Shown here: one piece after another, positions 25,264 to 37,706 of the stretch
Numbering within the stretch: position 1 is the first letter of the stretch
Layout of the letters: each line of letters starts with the position of its first letter
NCBI RefSeq assembly: GCF_000327385.1
Contig: NW_008708986.1
Span: 1,521,559-1,585,558, forward strand
Direction of reading: 5' to 3'
DNA length: 64,000 nt
Origin: Lottia gigantea
Lineage: Eukaryota > Mollusca > Gastropoda > Lottiidae
The notes under the pieces: model-generated
Database searches by the model: none
The model's input: the letters and a program-made list of their open reading frames with translations, nothing else
Told to the model about the DNA's origin: nothing
Program-made: the position numbers and the translations under genes

Positions 25264-28200
25264 ATGAATGTGTCTGGATCGTCAGCCAGTTCTATCAAAA
25301 GTCCTGAACCAACTGAAGGTTCTCCTGCTTGGATAGAGTGGCAAGTAAGTAGTAGAAAATGAGTAATGTTGTATTGTCTATCTGTAATAGTGTGGTTATG
25401 CATATTTGGAGGTCTGACACATTTCTCTTGGTATTCATATGTAAATTTTCAAAATAATCCAAGCTAGGATTTGACCCTTGCCTTTCGATTGCTGGCACAT
25501 ATTCTTGCCCTATAATATGTTATAGAGTAACAGACTTAAGAAAAATGTTGATATTGATGATTATTTTTTTTTTTTAGCTAATCTGTAAGAATTTCTTAAA
25601 TTGAAAAAAAACATAATTTTCATCGTAAATAAGTCCTGTTTTGCTATCCATAGATTACTGAATTATAATTTTGTTTAATTTCAGCAACAATTAGATGCAT
25701 ATAAAGCTTGGGTAAACTCTCAGTTGCGGAAAAGACCAGACAGTACACCTATAAATGATTTGAGAACAGATCTTCGAGATGGACAGATCCTGGCTACACT
25801 TATTGAGATTGTGGGTATGTACATATTATTATCTCTAATTCCTTATTGTCTTCATAACATAGAGGAAGGAGCAATTTTTCCTGATATATCACAAAATACA
25901 CATACCACACAGTCTGTTCCAATGACAAAAGATGCAAAACCTTTGGCTGAATTGTTGTAAATGTGTCAGCAATATTTCTTCTTTCTTCTAATGTTCAGCT
26001 GAGTTAGATCAACAAGATACTGACAAGACAATTGACTGCAGAGGAGAACAGTGATTCCTTGCCTTCTGTCATTGGTATCTGGCCGTTCATCAAATTTGTT
26101 TTTTGAATAACAAATTAGGACTGATGTAGCCTATATCTATTTATAGGCAATGAAAAGCTGTGTAATATTTCAACCAATCCTGATACCAGAGAAGACATGA
26201 TACATAATATAGATACAGTTCTACAGTTTGTAGAGAAAAATAAAATCAGAGTGCATGAAATGACAGCTCAAGGTAGGGCTTTATGTAACTTCATAAAGAA
26301 GAGCCACCAAAGTTTTGAATCTGAAAGAAGAGTAGTGTTACACAATACTGCTTAAAACAGCTAGCAAAAGCTATACATAAGTTGAGACCTAGATTCACAA
26401 ATTGAGCTTTGCTTTTTAAATGAGATCTTTGGAGATTTTTTTTTCTTGGATGCAATTATGATGAACTGCAGAATTTTACAGAGCATAGGGCCTACAAGTA
26501 CTAAGATACTCCTTTGGAAAGTTGAAAACTGAGGTAGCAATGGCTGAATTGCAGTCAAATATGGAGGTCAATAAATCTCTGAATTCAAGTATATTAAGAT
26601 TTGAAGCAAGTAATACTGTTTGATTGGCATTAAAAACTAGATAGGACTCCATATTTGATAATACAATCTGTGTGGTTAAGGGGAGGTAATATTGCATCAA
26701 GGGAGGTAATTAGTATTTTCATGCCCACATTTTTGATAATATTGATAGGCTACTAAACTGATTATTAATTTTTTCAGATATTATTGATGGTAATTTAAAA
26801 TGTATAATGAGATTAATACTGGCTCTAGCAGCCCATTATAAACCTTCTAGTGTTAAACATTCTTCATATCACCATATAAGATCACCATCCTGTATAGCCC
26901 AGGTAGGTTTATATTACCATATAAGATCACCATCCTTTATAGCCTAGGTAGGTTCATATCACCATCCTTTATAGCCCAGTTAGTCTCATATCACCATATA
27001 AGATCACCATCCTTTATAGCCTAGGTAGGTTCATATCACCATCCTTTATAGCCCAGTTAGTCTCATATCACCATATAAGATCACCATCCTTTATAGCCTA
27101 GGTAGGTTCATATCACCATATACGATCACCATCCTTTACAGCCCGGGTAGGTTCATATCACATTATCAGATCACCATCCTGTATAGCCCAGGTAGGTTCC
27201 AATCACCATATAAGATCACCATTCTGTACAGCCCGGGTAGGTTCATATCACCACATAAGATCACGATATTGGATCACCATCCTGTATAGCCCAGGTAGGT
27301 TTATATCACCATATTAGATCACCATCCTGTATAGCCCAAGTAGGTTTATATCATCATATTAGATCACCATCCTGTACAGCCCAGGTAGGTTCATATCACA
27401 ATATTAGATCACCATCCTGTATAGCCCAGGTAGGTTTATATCACCATATTAGATCACCATCCTGTATAGCCCAGGTAGGTTTATATCATCATATTAGATC
27501 ACCATCCTGTACAGCCCAGGTAGGTTCATATCACAATATTAGATCACCATCCTGTATAGCCCAGGTAGGTTTATATCACCATATAAGATCACCATCGTGT
27601 ACAGCCCAGGTAAGTTCATATCACCATATTACATAACCACCCTATATAGCTCAGGTAATCCATAATTTTCAGTAGATTAACTTTTTTTCTTGGCAAAAAA
27701 AGTTTATGATTCATCCTCTGGCATGGTATGGTTCTTGAGGAACAGCAAGATTTTTCAATAAATTTAACTTGTGTATTATATTGTATTATAGGATGCTGCT
27801 GTAGCTTTATCAGAAGCTAGAAGAAATGCAGCTAGAGCTGGTCATAGACACAGACGTACCAGAGAGTCCGCTGTAGCTGACAGACGACATGGTCACAGGT
27901 ACAGTTAATATTCACGATGAACATGATCAGAAAATCTGCATTCAGATAAAGATGCAAGGAGATGTTTTGAAGCATTTCACTAACTAAACACAGTGTAGGT
28001 CCTTGGAGAGACCTTGCAGCATTCTGAATTTTTTTTTGTTATTAAAGGGAAGTAATATTGTGTCAAGGGAGATAATTTCAGTTTCTTTTTTCCCTAGTTA
28101 AAATAATCTTACACTAGTGAATTAATATTTTTTTCAATGATTTGCATTACAGGTATCAAGACAGTAGTTCTGAACAGTTTTCTGATTCTGATCATAGTGA

Positions 28201-31200
28201 AAGAAGTCATCCTGGAAGACCAAGAAGAGATTTAAGACATTATGATGCCAGTGGTAGTCGAGGGTATAACAATAGACTCAGTCCGAGATGTTATAATACA
28301 CCAGTAAGAGAGGGCAGTTATACTGACCATTTACCACGCAGTAAATCATTATCTATAGATCATATACATGGTGAGTTATTGCCCTTGTTTTGAATGAATG
28401 CAAAACTTTAAAGTAATTGAGGGAAATTTTTGGTAGAAATTTTGATTGGGTAATCTGAAATTTAATAGTGTTTTCAAAATGTAACTGCACTTTTTCTTCT
28501 TCTAACAGCTAAAGATAGTGGTGCAGAATTAGAAGATGCTGCCAGTGTTGTTGATAAAACACAGTATGATGAGTTGTTGCAGGAATATACAGAACTAGGT
28601 CATTCCATGCAGGAAACAAAAACCGAGTTAATCATGCTACAAGAATTGGTGAGTTAGTCGTTGTTGGCTTTTATGCTTCTTTTTCTTTATTCAGTATCAG
28701 TGTGTTTTTCTTCAGACATCACCAGCAGACCATTTCAAATCTCCTTTTGAGCAAGATTGTTGGACATCAAGTTTAGTTTGCACAAAGACTTTTAGTAAAA
28801 TAAAATTTACATTGTAAGTGATGATTTTGGAGGAGGGCTGACATTGAGAAAAGCTACACTATTGCATAAACTTATTGAAATAGCATATGATTTTTATCTG
28901 CATCGATTTATTACAGTTATTAAGAGGTGAAGATCCTGAAGGTTCAGAAGATGCAACAGTAAGTTTAACATTTTTTCATGATTTAAAACTTTTCATTTAT
29001 TTAAAGAATTGATTGATATTGATTATAAATTGATTATGTTATTGTAGAACAGTAGTCAATGACATCAAGATAATAAAATATGAAAACTAGTCTCTGGAAT
29101 GTTATTCACAGAGTCTACCAGATTAAAGGTTTTTATTATTTATTTTCAGGCTGGTTTAATAAGACAGTTACATCTTAAAGATAAATGTATAACATCTTTA
29201 AAGGTAGATACTAATCTTTTACTTATTCTTAAGTTGTAAGTTGGAGCTATGCTGATTGTCTTAGCAAGATTCTGCATGACAATACTCATTTACCCATCCA
29301 TTTCTGGCATGAAAAAACTTGAGCACTATGCTGGTAACCAGAAAAAAATTTTCTCTTATTGCATACTGAATATTATTAAGTTTAAAGCACTAGAAAATTG
29401 TAGTCTACCATCTTATAGTTGCCTAAGACACAAGACTTCTCTGATGGAGTACTTTTTTCTTATTGATATAGCTCATGACATTATACCTGAATATAACATA
29501 AAGTAATATTTACTTTTCATAGCATGATATAGTGAAACTACAAGATGAGATAACACAACAAATACATGAAAAAGAGAAGATAACATCAGCTTTAAAATCT
29601 GAAATAAGAGATTTACATGATCAGATGCAAATAGTTGGTGCAACAGGGGTGAGTTCTTGTAATTAATCAGTGGTTGATATGACAAAATCATGGTTTTCTC
29701 AATGCTTTATCTCGTACTTTGAATTTTGTTCTTTTTGTTGCATATTTCATAATTAATTATTTATTTATCTATTAAATTCTTAAAGCCGAAAATAGAGCTG
29801 GATGTATAGATTCCTACTTGAAGAAATATAGTGTCCGTCTTGAATTGTAGAAAGACTGTGTCTATGATCTTGTATGATTGTTTTATCATTATATTTTACA
29901 TTATAGGCCAGTTTATCAGCAAGGGTAGCCTCCCAAGATAAAAGAATGGCTAGATTAGAAGGTAAAATATTTCAAGCTAATCCTGAAGATGGTTCTCATA
30001 GTATTAAACCAGAATATCAGGTTTGTGGATTCTTTTTTTTTCAAGATCCTAGTCCTCAGAAACAGAAGAAGTTTGAACATTTATAGACTGTATAATTGCA
30101 AATATAATGCACATTTATAAAGGTAACCATTCTCTTCTCTGTATTAGAATTATATCCAAGCTGACACAAGTGAGCTTACGCAATAGTCAAGTATATTTCA
30201 TGGCAACTTATAAATTTTTTACAGAGTTCAGCAAGTGAACTACACATAGTGAGGGATTCGTTACAGAGTTTACGCCACCATTTTGAGCAGACGTCACCTC
30301 ACAATCACACTATAGATACTCTAGAACAGAGTATAGCATTATTAATAGAAAAACTACATACTACCGAATCATCATCACCTTATAGTAGTAGTCATACACT
30401 TCTTTCTTCCCGGGTATGTTCTTTTTTTTTTCTTTTTATAAAAACTTGATAAGACTGTTTTGGAACTATTCGACTAGTACATCTGTGTCAATTTGAATAT
30501 TAAGGATAGATGTCTTATTCCGAATCACAATGTAACTGGACATTACCATGACAAACATCACAAAACATCAAGAACAGTATGATTCCCTCTTTTGCAGTCT
30601 TTCACAGAATCATCTCCTAAAAAGTTGAATTATGATTCTGCTCCTGAACGCCAGTTATCTTCCAGTGTTACACCTACAGGTAATATTTATTTTTTCTTCA
30701 GGTGTCAGGCTTGGTCTTTTTCTGTCAGTCAAGTCTGAATTTAGCTCCAATATGTTTCACTGAATAAATACTTGTTGATTAGGTTGTTCAACATTTTGGA
30801 ACCAGCAGAGGACCAAAAGATTTAAATTTGCTTGGCTAGATAGAACAATTAATGGTGGTCAGGAACAAATGGTGAATGGCAGTGAATTTTGGTGACTTGA
30901 TAATCTATCCTCATTATTCATATTTATTGTTAAAAGTTGTATTCCTTGTAAGAAGAATTGTTGTTTCCTACTTCGAAGGCACATGTTCCTTTTTATTATA
31001 CAGGTTATAGAATGAATAAACCTAATAAAATCAACAATACACAACCACCAGAACCATCAACTAATGTTTTATATTTTACTGATACATCAGTTACACCTAA
31101 AATGTGTAAAATATCTAAAATGTAAGTAATATCTGAAAAATTGTGCCTTAAAATAATGGGCCATAAGATCTGAGTATAACCATACATTGTTCTCAATGAT

Positions 31201-31806
31201 TCATTTGAAATACAGGCTTCAGTCATGATATGGTATTTAGGATGGGCAACTGTAAAAACCCAGCCCTTTATAAAGATGCAGAACATCACTTCAACCCTTG
31301 TTATTAATTGTCTTCCTTTGTATATTAGGCTAGGTGAAATTAAATTACGTGATTTTAAGAAATTATTTGATAGACCATCAATGTATAGATATCATTTTAA
31401 AGCTTTAGATCCAGAATATGGTACTGTTAAAGAAGAGGTAAGGGTGATATTTAAATAGAACGTCTAACATAACCATGGTTACACTCCCTGCAGATAGTTT
31501 GAGATAACGATTCCTGGTTTTAAAACTTATTTTCGCTGGTCTGTCTAGAAAATTAGGATGTAAAACTCCACTTCACATTTGTCAAAGCAGCTCTATGGAA
31601 CAGTTAGTAATAATTTCTTGTATGTCTTTTTTGCCTTTTGCTACATACCTTATAGCTCCATAGATGTGAAAGTCATTCCCAGATGCCCTTTTTGTTTACC
31701 ATATTTTTTTCTATAATTGCAGATGGCTAATGATGATGATATTGTACCAGGCTGGGAAGGTAAAATAGTGGCATGGGTAGAGGCTGATTTACAAACAGAA
31801 TGTTAA
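25264..31806 (+). CDS. DIXDC1: Dixin (DIXDC1): CH domain, coiled coil and DIX domain Wnt-pathway protein
   Basis: Cytoplasmic Wnt-pathway protein; family members bind Dishevelled and Axin through the DIX domain, and long forms bind actin. Coding exons: 25264-25344, 25685-25814, 26147-26272, 26778-26902, 27792-27898, 28153-28370, 28509-28648, 28917-28958, 29150-29203, 29523-29648, 29907-30020, 30225-30413, 30598-30679, 31004-31121, 31329-31437, 31723-31806. All are GT-AG with matching phases; 614 residues from the 25264 ATG (human long form 683). The CH domain is about residues 28-140 ([41 protein letters not shown]). An Arg/Ser-rich middle follows, then coiled coil about 265-420, the conserved [18 protein letters not shown] helix, and the DIX domain about 533-612 ([38 protein letters not shown]). 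An in-frame TAA lies upstream of the ATG. A longer form starting at 10810 is possible. Confidence 0.95.
25395..25520 (-). repeat. Possible tRNA-derived SINE fragment
   Basis: On the minus strand GGGTCAAATCC (25479-25467 region) resembles an RNA polymerase III B box (GGTTCGANTCC). It sits in an otherwise featureless Dixin intron. No clear A box or poly(A) tail is visible, so this is a weak call. Confidence 0.25.
26677..26712 (+). repeat. Short repeat motif, first Dixin copy
   Basis: Two spaced AAGGG-AGGTAAT motifs (GGGGAGGTAATATTGCATCA, then AGGGAGGTAATTA) occur here and again at 28045-28081 in another Dixin intron with few changes. Single related motifs appear near 35285 and 63484. They look like pieces of an abundant short interspersed family. 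Confidence 0.4.
26867..27654 (+). repeat. 45-bp minisatellite carrying the Dixin exon end and 5' splice site
   Basis: There are 18 units counting the exonic one (26867-26902) and 17 intronic ones (26903-27654). Fourteen are 45 bp, two are 32 bp (13-bp deletion) and one is 58 bp. Each unit copies the last coding bases of the exon (GATCACCATCCTGTATAGCC) followed by CAG and GTAGGT, so almost every copy holds a consensus-like donor. The last but one copy reads CAG|GTAAGT at 27609/27610, a stronger consensus than the annotated donor at 26902/26903. A three-unit 135-bp block is repeated twice near 27330-27600, a higher-order repeat. Three units carry an in-frame TAG, the first at 26945-26947. Confidence 0.95.
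28045..28081 (+). repeat. Short repeat motif, second Dixin copy
   Basis: This is a near copy of 26677-26712, reading AAGGGAAGTAATATTGTGTC then AAGGGAGATAATTT. It lies in the intron before the exon at 28153. Confidence 0.4.
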
Positions 31807-33255
31807 ACCTATACATTGTGTGCTACAGGGTTCAAAACTTTATGCATTTACTTTAAGACTATTGTGTTAAATCTCTTTGTTTGAACAAAGTTGTATGTTC
31901 AGATATTTGTTCAAATGTGATTGTGAATGTGCAAAAATTGACAACTGATCTATTGCTGCTGAAGGCATCAACTGTGTGTATACAATTTATTATGTATCTG
32001 AAAACCTTGTGATATAAACAAATAATAGTGAAAGAGACACTAAAAAGAGAAAACTCCTAAAAACCTTTGGCTAGCGAAAAGGCTAGATGTGTTAGTGAAA
32101 TACTGTAGTTATGTTTTTATGCTTTTCAAATAAGTGTATTGCTACTAAATTCTGGGATATTTGAAAACATTCTTGACAGTCATGGAAGGAATAAATGGTC
32201 ACTTAGTCATAATATTTGTATCTGTATACTCAATACATGTATTTAGTCAATGTCTTTGATTTAAAATTAATATTTATACTGGATACCCTGTGAAAAATGA
32301 TTAGATACAAGATATAATAATTTTGATGCTTACAGCCATGTATTTACATCATTCTGTCATTTCTGGCTTACATTTTTTTAATTGTTATTATTTTGCCACT
32401 TACAAACTGAATATATCCAGAAACACAAAGTCAATCTATTATCACTGTTTTAAAGCTGATATTGCGATTCACATTAATCACCCATAGCTAGTAGCATGTT
32501 ACCCATCACATTTACTGTTACATAATTCATTTGAATATGCCCATTTTCCTATTAATAATCAAATCTATTTGGCTCTATAAAATGGTTTATTTTAGTCTAT
32601 CTTATATGTTATGTGGCCTTATATCATTCAGTATTATTCAATTTATAGCATTTATGCATTTATATCGATAGCTCACTGCTGTTAACTTGTCTTGTGTATA
32701 CAATATGGTAACCTTACTGTATATCTATACTTATTACTTCTGTTACTGTATTTTCTTAATCTTAAAAGAATATTATAAATTTTTGTGCGCTGGTGGGTAC
32801 ACTCAAAAATGAAAAAGAGCAGTCTTTTCTGTATAAAGTGGGCAGATTACACAGTGTAATTCAATCATTAAAAGTCCACTTTGATATGCACTAAACTTTA
32901 CAATAGTCAATTTGAAAAATTCCATTTTAATATCATTCCACATATCTACCTCCTTTACTCTTCAGCTTAAATATGCACTGCTTATAACTTGTAATTCTGA
33001 ATATATTTCAACACGCTTTTTTGATGTTTCAGAGATCTCAATAAGGTTATTTGCTATAAGTGTGAAACCATTTGATATTACAATCTAAGTACTGAGCAAG
33101 ATATATATGTGCTTATTTTAAAATATTATATGTCATTAATATATACATATAATATTAAAATAGGAAACCAACTGTCTCTGTTATTATGTATTTTGTGAGA
33201 TCTGATATTCAGTTTTTGTTATGAATATTATTTATTTTACTGTATTGCTTACCAA
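31807..33255 (+). other. DIXDC1: 3' UTR of Dixin
   Basis: The roughly 1.45 kb between the Dixin stop and the AATAAA at 33256 are AT-rich with no open frame. They are best read as one long 3' UTR. Earlier polyadenylation cannot be excluded. Confidence 0.6.
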
Positions 33256-33261
33256 AATAAA
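33256..33261 (+). terminator. Polyadenylation signal (Dixin)
   Basis: AATAAA lies downstream of the Dixin stop and is followed by a T-rich stretch. It is the best plus-strand candidate before the convergent gene begins. Confidence 0.5.
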
Positions 33262-33464
33262 ATTTTATTTTGAAATCACCATTCTACATTTGCTAGGTTT
33301 ACTTAGATTTTTTCACTTAGCTTTTTTAATATAAGATCTATGATATTTATGGACTGCAGACTTATGAGAATATAACCCACAACCACCATTGATATCAAAA
33401 ATAGCTAAAAAAAACAGACACCTTAAAAATTGATACACCAGGTCATTTAATGGAATTGGGCTCT

Positions 33465-33600
33465 GTTAGGTGATAGGGGTTGAAGGTATCAGTATTTTTC
33501 TTACCTTGAGGAGGATTCAAACCCCTAGCAGACGACAATCTAACTTGCAATCCAACCCTCTATTCATCTTCCTCTGTCATGATATAACCCTGCCATGATT
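33465..33600 (-). repeat. Possible tRNA-derived SINE
   Basis: On the minus strand GGGTTTGAATCCTCC (33525-33511) fits an RNA polymerase III B box. Upstream of it the strand reads GGGTTGGATTGCAAGTTAGA, a tRNA-like arm. It lies between the convergent ends of Dixin and the oxygenase gene. A flanking target duplication and a tail were not identified. Confidence 0.4.
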
Positions 33601-33901
33601 TAAATTGCATGGTCAGGTATCTTTAACTAGTGTTTATGTAAAGTTCAATATATGTCATTAGTGAAATTGTCTACCAAAAGTCAAACTCATATTAAATACA
33701 TAAATAAATTTTTTATCAAGTGCAAAATCAACAAGTGTGAGATATAATAAATTATATACAATAAATTTGTACAAGTAAAATCATAACAAGCTTAAAGTAA
33801 CAAACACTGCAGAAAACACTAAAAATATGCACAATAACATAGTAAGCAAGTGTCTCAAGCAGATATAAATTCTTTTGATGCTGTAAATGCATAGTCATAT
33901 G

Positions 33902-33907
33902 TTTATT
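33902..33907 (-). terminator. Polyadenylation signal (PhyH-family gene)
   Basis: TTTATT on the plus strand is AATAAA on the minus strand, about 123 bp past the stop of the oxygenase gene. With the Dixin signal at 33256 the two transcripts would end about 650 bp apart without overlapping. Confidence 0.4.
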
Positions 33908-34029
33908 TTTAACAGCCTTATAGCCATCTGTATCACTTTTTAGCATTAAAATCCAATGTTCTTTTATTATTAAACACAATATTTAGATAAATATATTGTT
34001 TTTAAATTAGTATATCGTAAAAATCGATA

Positions 34030-37022
34030 TTACTCAGTCCATTTGGGATCAAACACAATAGGATACAAGTTTCCATCCATTTTCTCACCCTACAAATTTT
34101 AAAGAATATTTCAATATTTATGGGCAACAATTTCCAAATATGGTGTAAAAGGGAAATACTTTGAAATATAAAATTCTGCATGTAACTATTTAAGTTAAAA
34201 CTCTTTCAGTCAATACAAATATGACAAGAAATAGCTTTACCTTGGGTATAAGACTTCCTTTCAATAGTTCTTCATCAGTATTAGATACAACACCATCCGC
34301 AAAATAATTCAACACTGCAGCTCTTCTAGGCCTTTCTGATCTGAAATATTTGGGTTATTTCATGACTTAAAATTTTAAACTTTGGAAAATGCAAACAAAT
34401 TTGCTTACGCATTTTTTTCTAACAAGAATATATTACTGAAAACTTTTTGTAATTCAATATGTACCTGTTACCATAGGAACCATGAACAGCCAATGGGTGA
34501 TGAAAACTGGCTTCTCCTTTTCTTAAACGACCACAAACTGGTTTAAAAGCAACTTTTTCTTCTTCTGTTAAAATTGTCTATAAAATATATTCATGTACCT
34601 CATTTATACAGATCTAATACATTTTAAAAATATAGGTACTATAATCAATATAGTAATATAGTTTCTGTTAAAAATTCAGAATTAATGCGACACTATTGCT
34701 ATATGCCTTAAACTTGTAAGTTATCTTCATATTTGAAATAGAATTGTGTTTTTCATGTCATCAAATACACAATGGATATTCATGGTTCATGTACTTCTAA
34801 CTTTGTATTCAAATTCACAGTTCTTTAAGATCAGATATTGTTAATATTGTTTAAGTATATTATGGCATGTATACCTATGCTTGTTACAGTTTATGGTCAG
34901 TCTATATAGTCCAAAGAAATGATGAAATTGTGTTATTGAACTATTACCTGAATGGATTCCATATCTTTAAAATTAAAATCTGTAACAGGAAGTGGTTTAC
35001 CACCATCTCTTGTCCAATGATGAGAACCAGGGATATAATGTAGAGCTCCATTCTCTTCTGATTGATCATCTAATGCTATATGAACCTAAAATAGAAAGTG
35101 CTTTGACTTCACTATTTATTTTTAGTATTAGCTAACAAATTTTGGTCTTAAGATGGTATTGTTTTCAAAAGGAGATAGAATTCTCATAAGCTTACCACTA
35201 AAACTTGGCAACAAGATGTATTTTATTGAATATTCAATATTTTGTCAAGTGAACGTAAGAAAACTATCTCCCTAGACACATTAAAGGGAGATAATTCAAG
35301 ATACACTAAGAACTAATAAAGGTTTTAAAAGATATAAGTCAACTCACCGTTAAATGTTTCATTGGTTTAGTTCTGGTCCAGTAGGAATAATCTTGATGCC
35401 TGGTAAAAAAGCACGATCTAAATTTGCATATCCTTTTAAGTACAAAATGTTTTTCACAAGTAAAGTTGCGACAAAAATAGATTTCATACAATACAGATTG
35501 GAGGGCCATTCATATTTCTGACAAATAAGTGCAGTGGCTGAAGCTCTTCATCATTAAAGATTAGATCAGGATTCTGATATTGTACAAATTTTTCCATCCA
35601 ACAAGGCCAATTAAAAAAAATCCAACAAGATCTACTTACCAAGCCACGCCACCACCAATCTTAGGAGGCTTAGCAAACAGTTGATCATGCCAAAATCTTA
35701 CTGGAATTAAATGTCCTTGTTCTAAAAGCTGAGAAGCTGGCACCTATCATCAGGAGAGACAAAAATGTATTTATTTGCTGTTTTCTATAGTGCAGGAATT
35801 GAGCTTTTATGATAGTGACTTAAATGCAGTTAAGCATTTCTATATTTACAGGAACTAGACTTTTTACAGAAAATTTGAAAGACTCAAACAGAATCCATGC
35901 TATACAAAAAGATTGGCAAGATCGGCAATCCTTGTAAATCATGAACAAAATGACTGATGCTATAAAGATAATCTACAATACCTACCACTACACTAGGCAT
36001 AAAAACAATATCATGAAAGTTTTCAGTGATTCTCCAGTGACCTAAACAATGCATTAATACATTGTCAGGATCACCACTCTGATTACTGTGAAATTCATAC
36101 AATAAATCTTTCTTAGGTGGTTCTTTATTAGTCTACAAATAACAATATATCAAGTTAAATTACAATTTAAATCTTAATACCCGTTAGATAGAAAGAAAGT
36201 TATGTAGTAGTCTAGAACACAGTCTAGATTAATCTTGTATGGAACAAGAAAGATGCTCACAGGATTGATGTCAGAAAGCTGTTGCCAGACCACAGTTTGA
36301 TTATATTCACCAATTTTGTCTGAATGGAACTTCAAAATGTCAGTCAGTGACAAATAAGTCAAATTTTGAGGATTCTATCCATACAACACATATTGTCTCT
36401 TTAAAAACATCAAAAATGTCTCAAATTTCAATGGGGATCGACTGTGGCCAGTTTATTTTGTAAACTGTAAGCATCCAAAGCTTTAAGATTCACTATGCAT
36501 CATCAATGAGCAGAGTATGCTTCTGACCAAGCTACAATTGAGACTGTCAACTCTGCATATCACGTTCTTTCCAAGGGACTTATATCAGAAAAGGTTAAAA
36601 GTCTCCTACCAGAAAGGTGCGATAATCTTCTAGTATTTGATCACATTGTTTTTCTGTTAAAACTTGTTTATTTAATAAATAACCATCTCTCCAAAACTCT
36701 TCTATTTCTTTCTCTGATAGTTTAAACTTATTCCATTCTGATTTATCCTGTTTTTAAATTCAACTTTAAATTACAACATTTACTTTTCATGTGTACTGAT
36801 GAAAAATGAACTACAGAATATAACCACTGATTTACTTAGCTAAAAAATTTCAGTTTCTGAGACTATTTGACTATTGGTCAAAAATAATGGTGCATCTGTC
36901 CCTTTAAAGAAATAACAGAAAACCTAAACTGCATAACAAAACATGGCAATAGTGAAATTTACCTTAATAGGTTCAAACAAATTTCCTATTGGTTTGTGGA
37001 TGGTGCTTAAATCCTCACTCAT
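34030..37022 (-). CDS. Phytanoyl-CoA dioxygenase (PhyH) family Fe(II)/2-oxoglutarate oxygenase
   Basis: Nine coding exons on the minus strand: 37022-36963, 36747-36610, 36132-35986, 35743-35640, 35399-35348, 35085-34948, 34577-34465, 34340-34241, 34089-34030. All are GT-AG in frame; 303 residues, the usual size for this family. The iron site is visible as H-x-D in WHQDYSYW (His about 151, Asp about 153) and a distal His in AVHGSYGN (about 245). An Arg-rich [10 protein letters not shown] follows and should hold the 2-oxoglutarate-binding Arg. [11 protein letters not shown] is the typical core strand. No peroxisomal targeting signal is obvious: the C-terminus is PKWTE and the N-terminus [10 protein letters not shown], so it may be cytosolic. 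Family membership is firm. It does not closely match PHYH or PHYHD1 as I recall them, so the substrate is unknown and no symbol is given. Confidence 0.9.
36838..36907 (+). repeat. Fragment of the TTAAAGGG/CCCTTTAA repeat family
   Basis: The stretch matches the right end of the repeat at 56710-57010: TTTCTGAGACT, ATTGGTCAAA, then CATCTGTCCCTTTAA. Only the terminal 70 bp or so is present. It lies in the first intron of the oxygenase gene. Confidence 0.55.
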
Positions 37023-37677
37023 ATTATATAGTGTTAACCCTATTAAACTCACATCTGAACAAGAGATAATAAAAAAGACCTAGATCTAATAAGAGTGATT
37101 TGTTATCTTTTCAAGGTTGATATGGTTAGGGGCCTGTACTGTATCTTATCTTGCTGGAAAAAAGATAAAATATGCATGTGGACTCGTGAATCATCAAGTT
37201 TTAATTTCAAATACTATGCATTCTGATTAAAGTGCAAATCAGATTGTTTGTTTGTATTTTTTCTGCATGTTAAATACTCACTCAAGCCTCAAGCTATGTG
37301 ATTTCGTTACAATTGCCTTAAAATATGTGTGAGAATGCACAAATTCAAATTAATTTTTCAAAATTTGTCCTGGAAATCCCTCAATTGAAACTTGCACCCA
37401 TGGCACTTCTACACTTGAAATCTCAACCCTTGAATGGCAAAAATACAAAAAGCAGTTATAGACAGTTATAATTGCCTATAATATTAACAATATTCAACTG
37501 TCTATAAGCTGGTGTAGGCTATAGGGATGGAGACCATTTTGGAAAAATCCCTTTTAAATTCCATGAAAGTGTGGGTTGTCTCAAATAGACTATTGTGGCA
37601 AATGACATAACATTGTCATACTTGAAATTTGAAATCTGATGCATTTTTGTAACCAATAAGGATTAAAGGGATTTCAG

Positions 37678-37706
37678 TGTCACGTGGTGACAAAGTGTCA
37701 CGTGAC
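37678..37706. promoter_or_regulatory. Paired TCACGTG E-boxes upstream of the PhyH gene
   Basis: CACGTG occurs at 37681-37686 and 37699-37704, each within GTGTCACGTG. The second forms a perfect 10-bp palindrome GTCACGTGAC. They lie about 660 bp upstream of the oxygenase start. Such sites bind bHLH-zip factors (USF, MITF/TFE types). Any role is inference; another TCACGTGA occurs alone near 40686. Confidence 0.4.

Noticed and set aside
26778-27654. A CRISPR-like array in the Dixin intron
   Set aside because: Units are contiguous 45-bp copies without unique spacers, the gene is eukaryotic, and the unit is clearly the exon-intron junction.
31225-31437. A 77-codon frame starting in the intron before a DIX exon
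   Set aside because: Its second half is the real exon 31329-31437; the upstream part is intron reading by chance.
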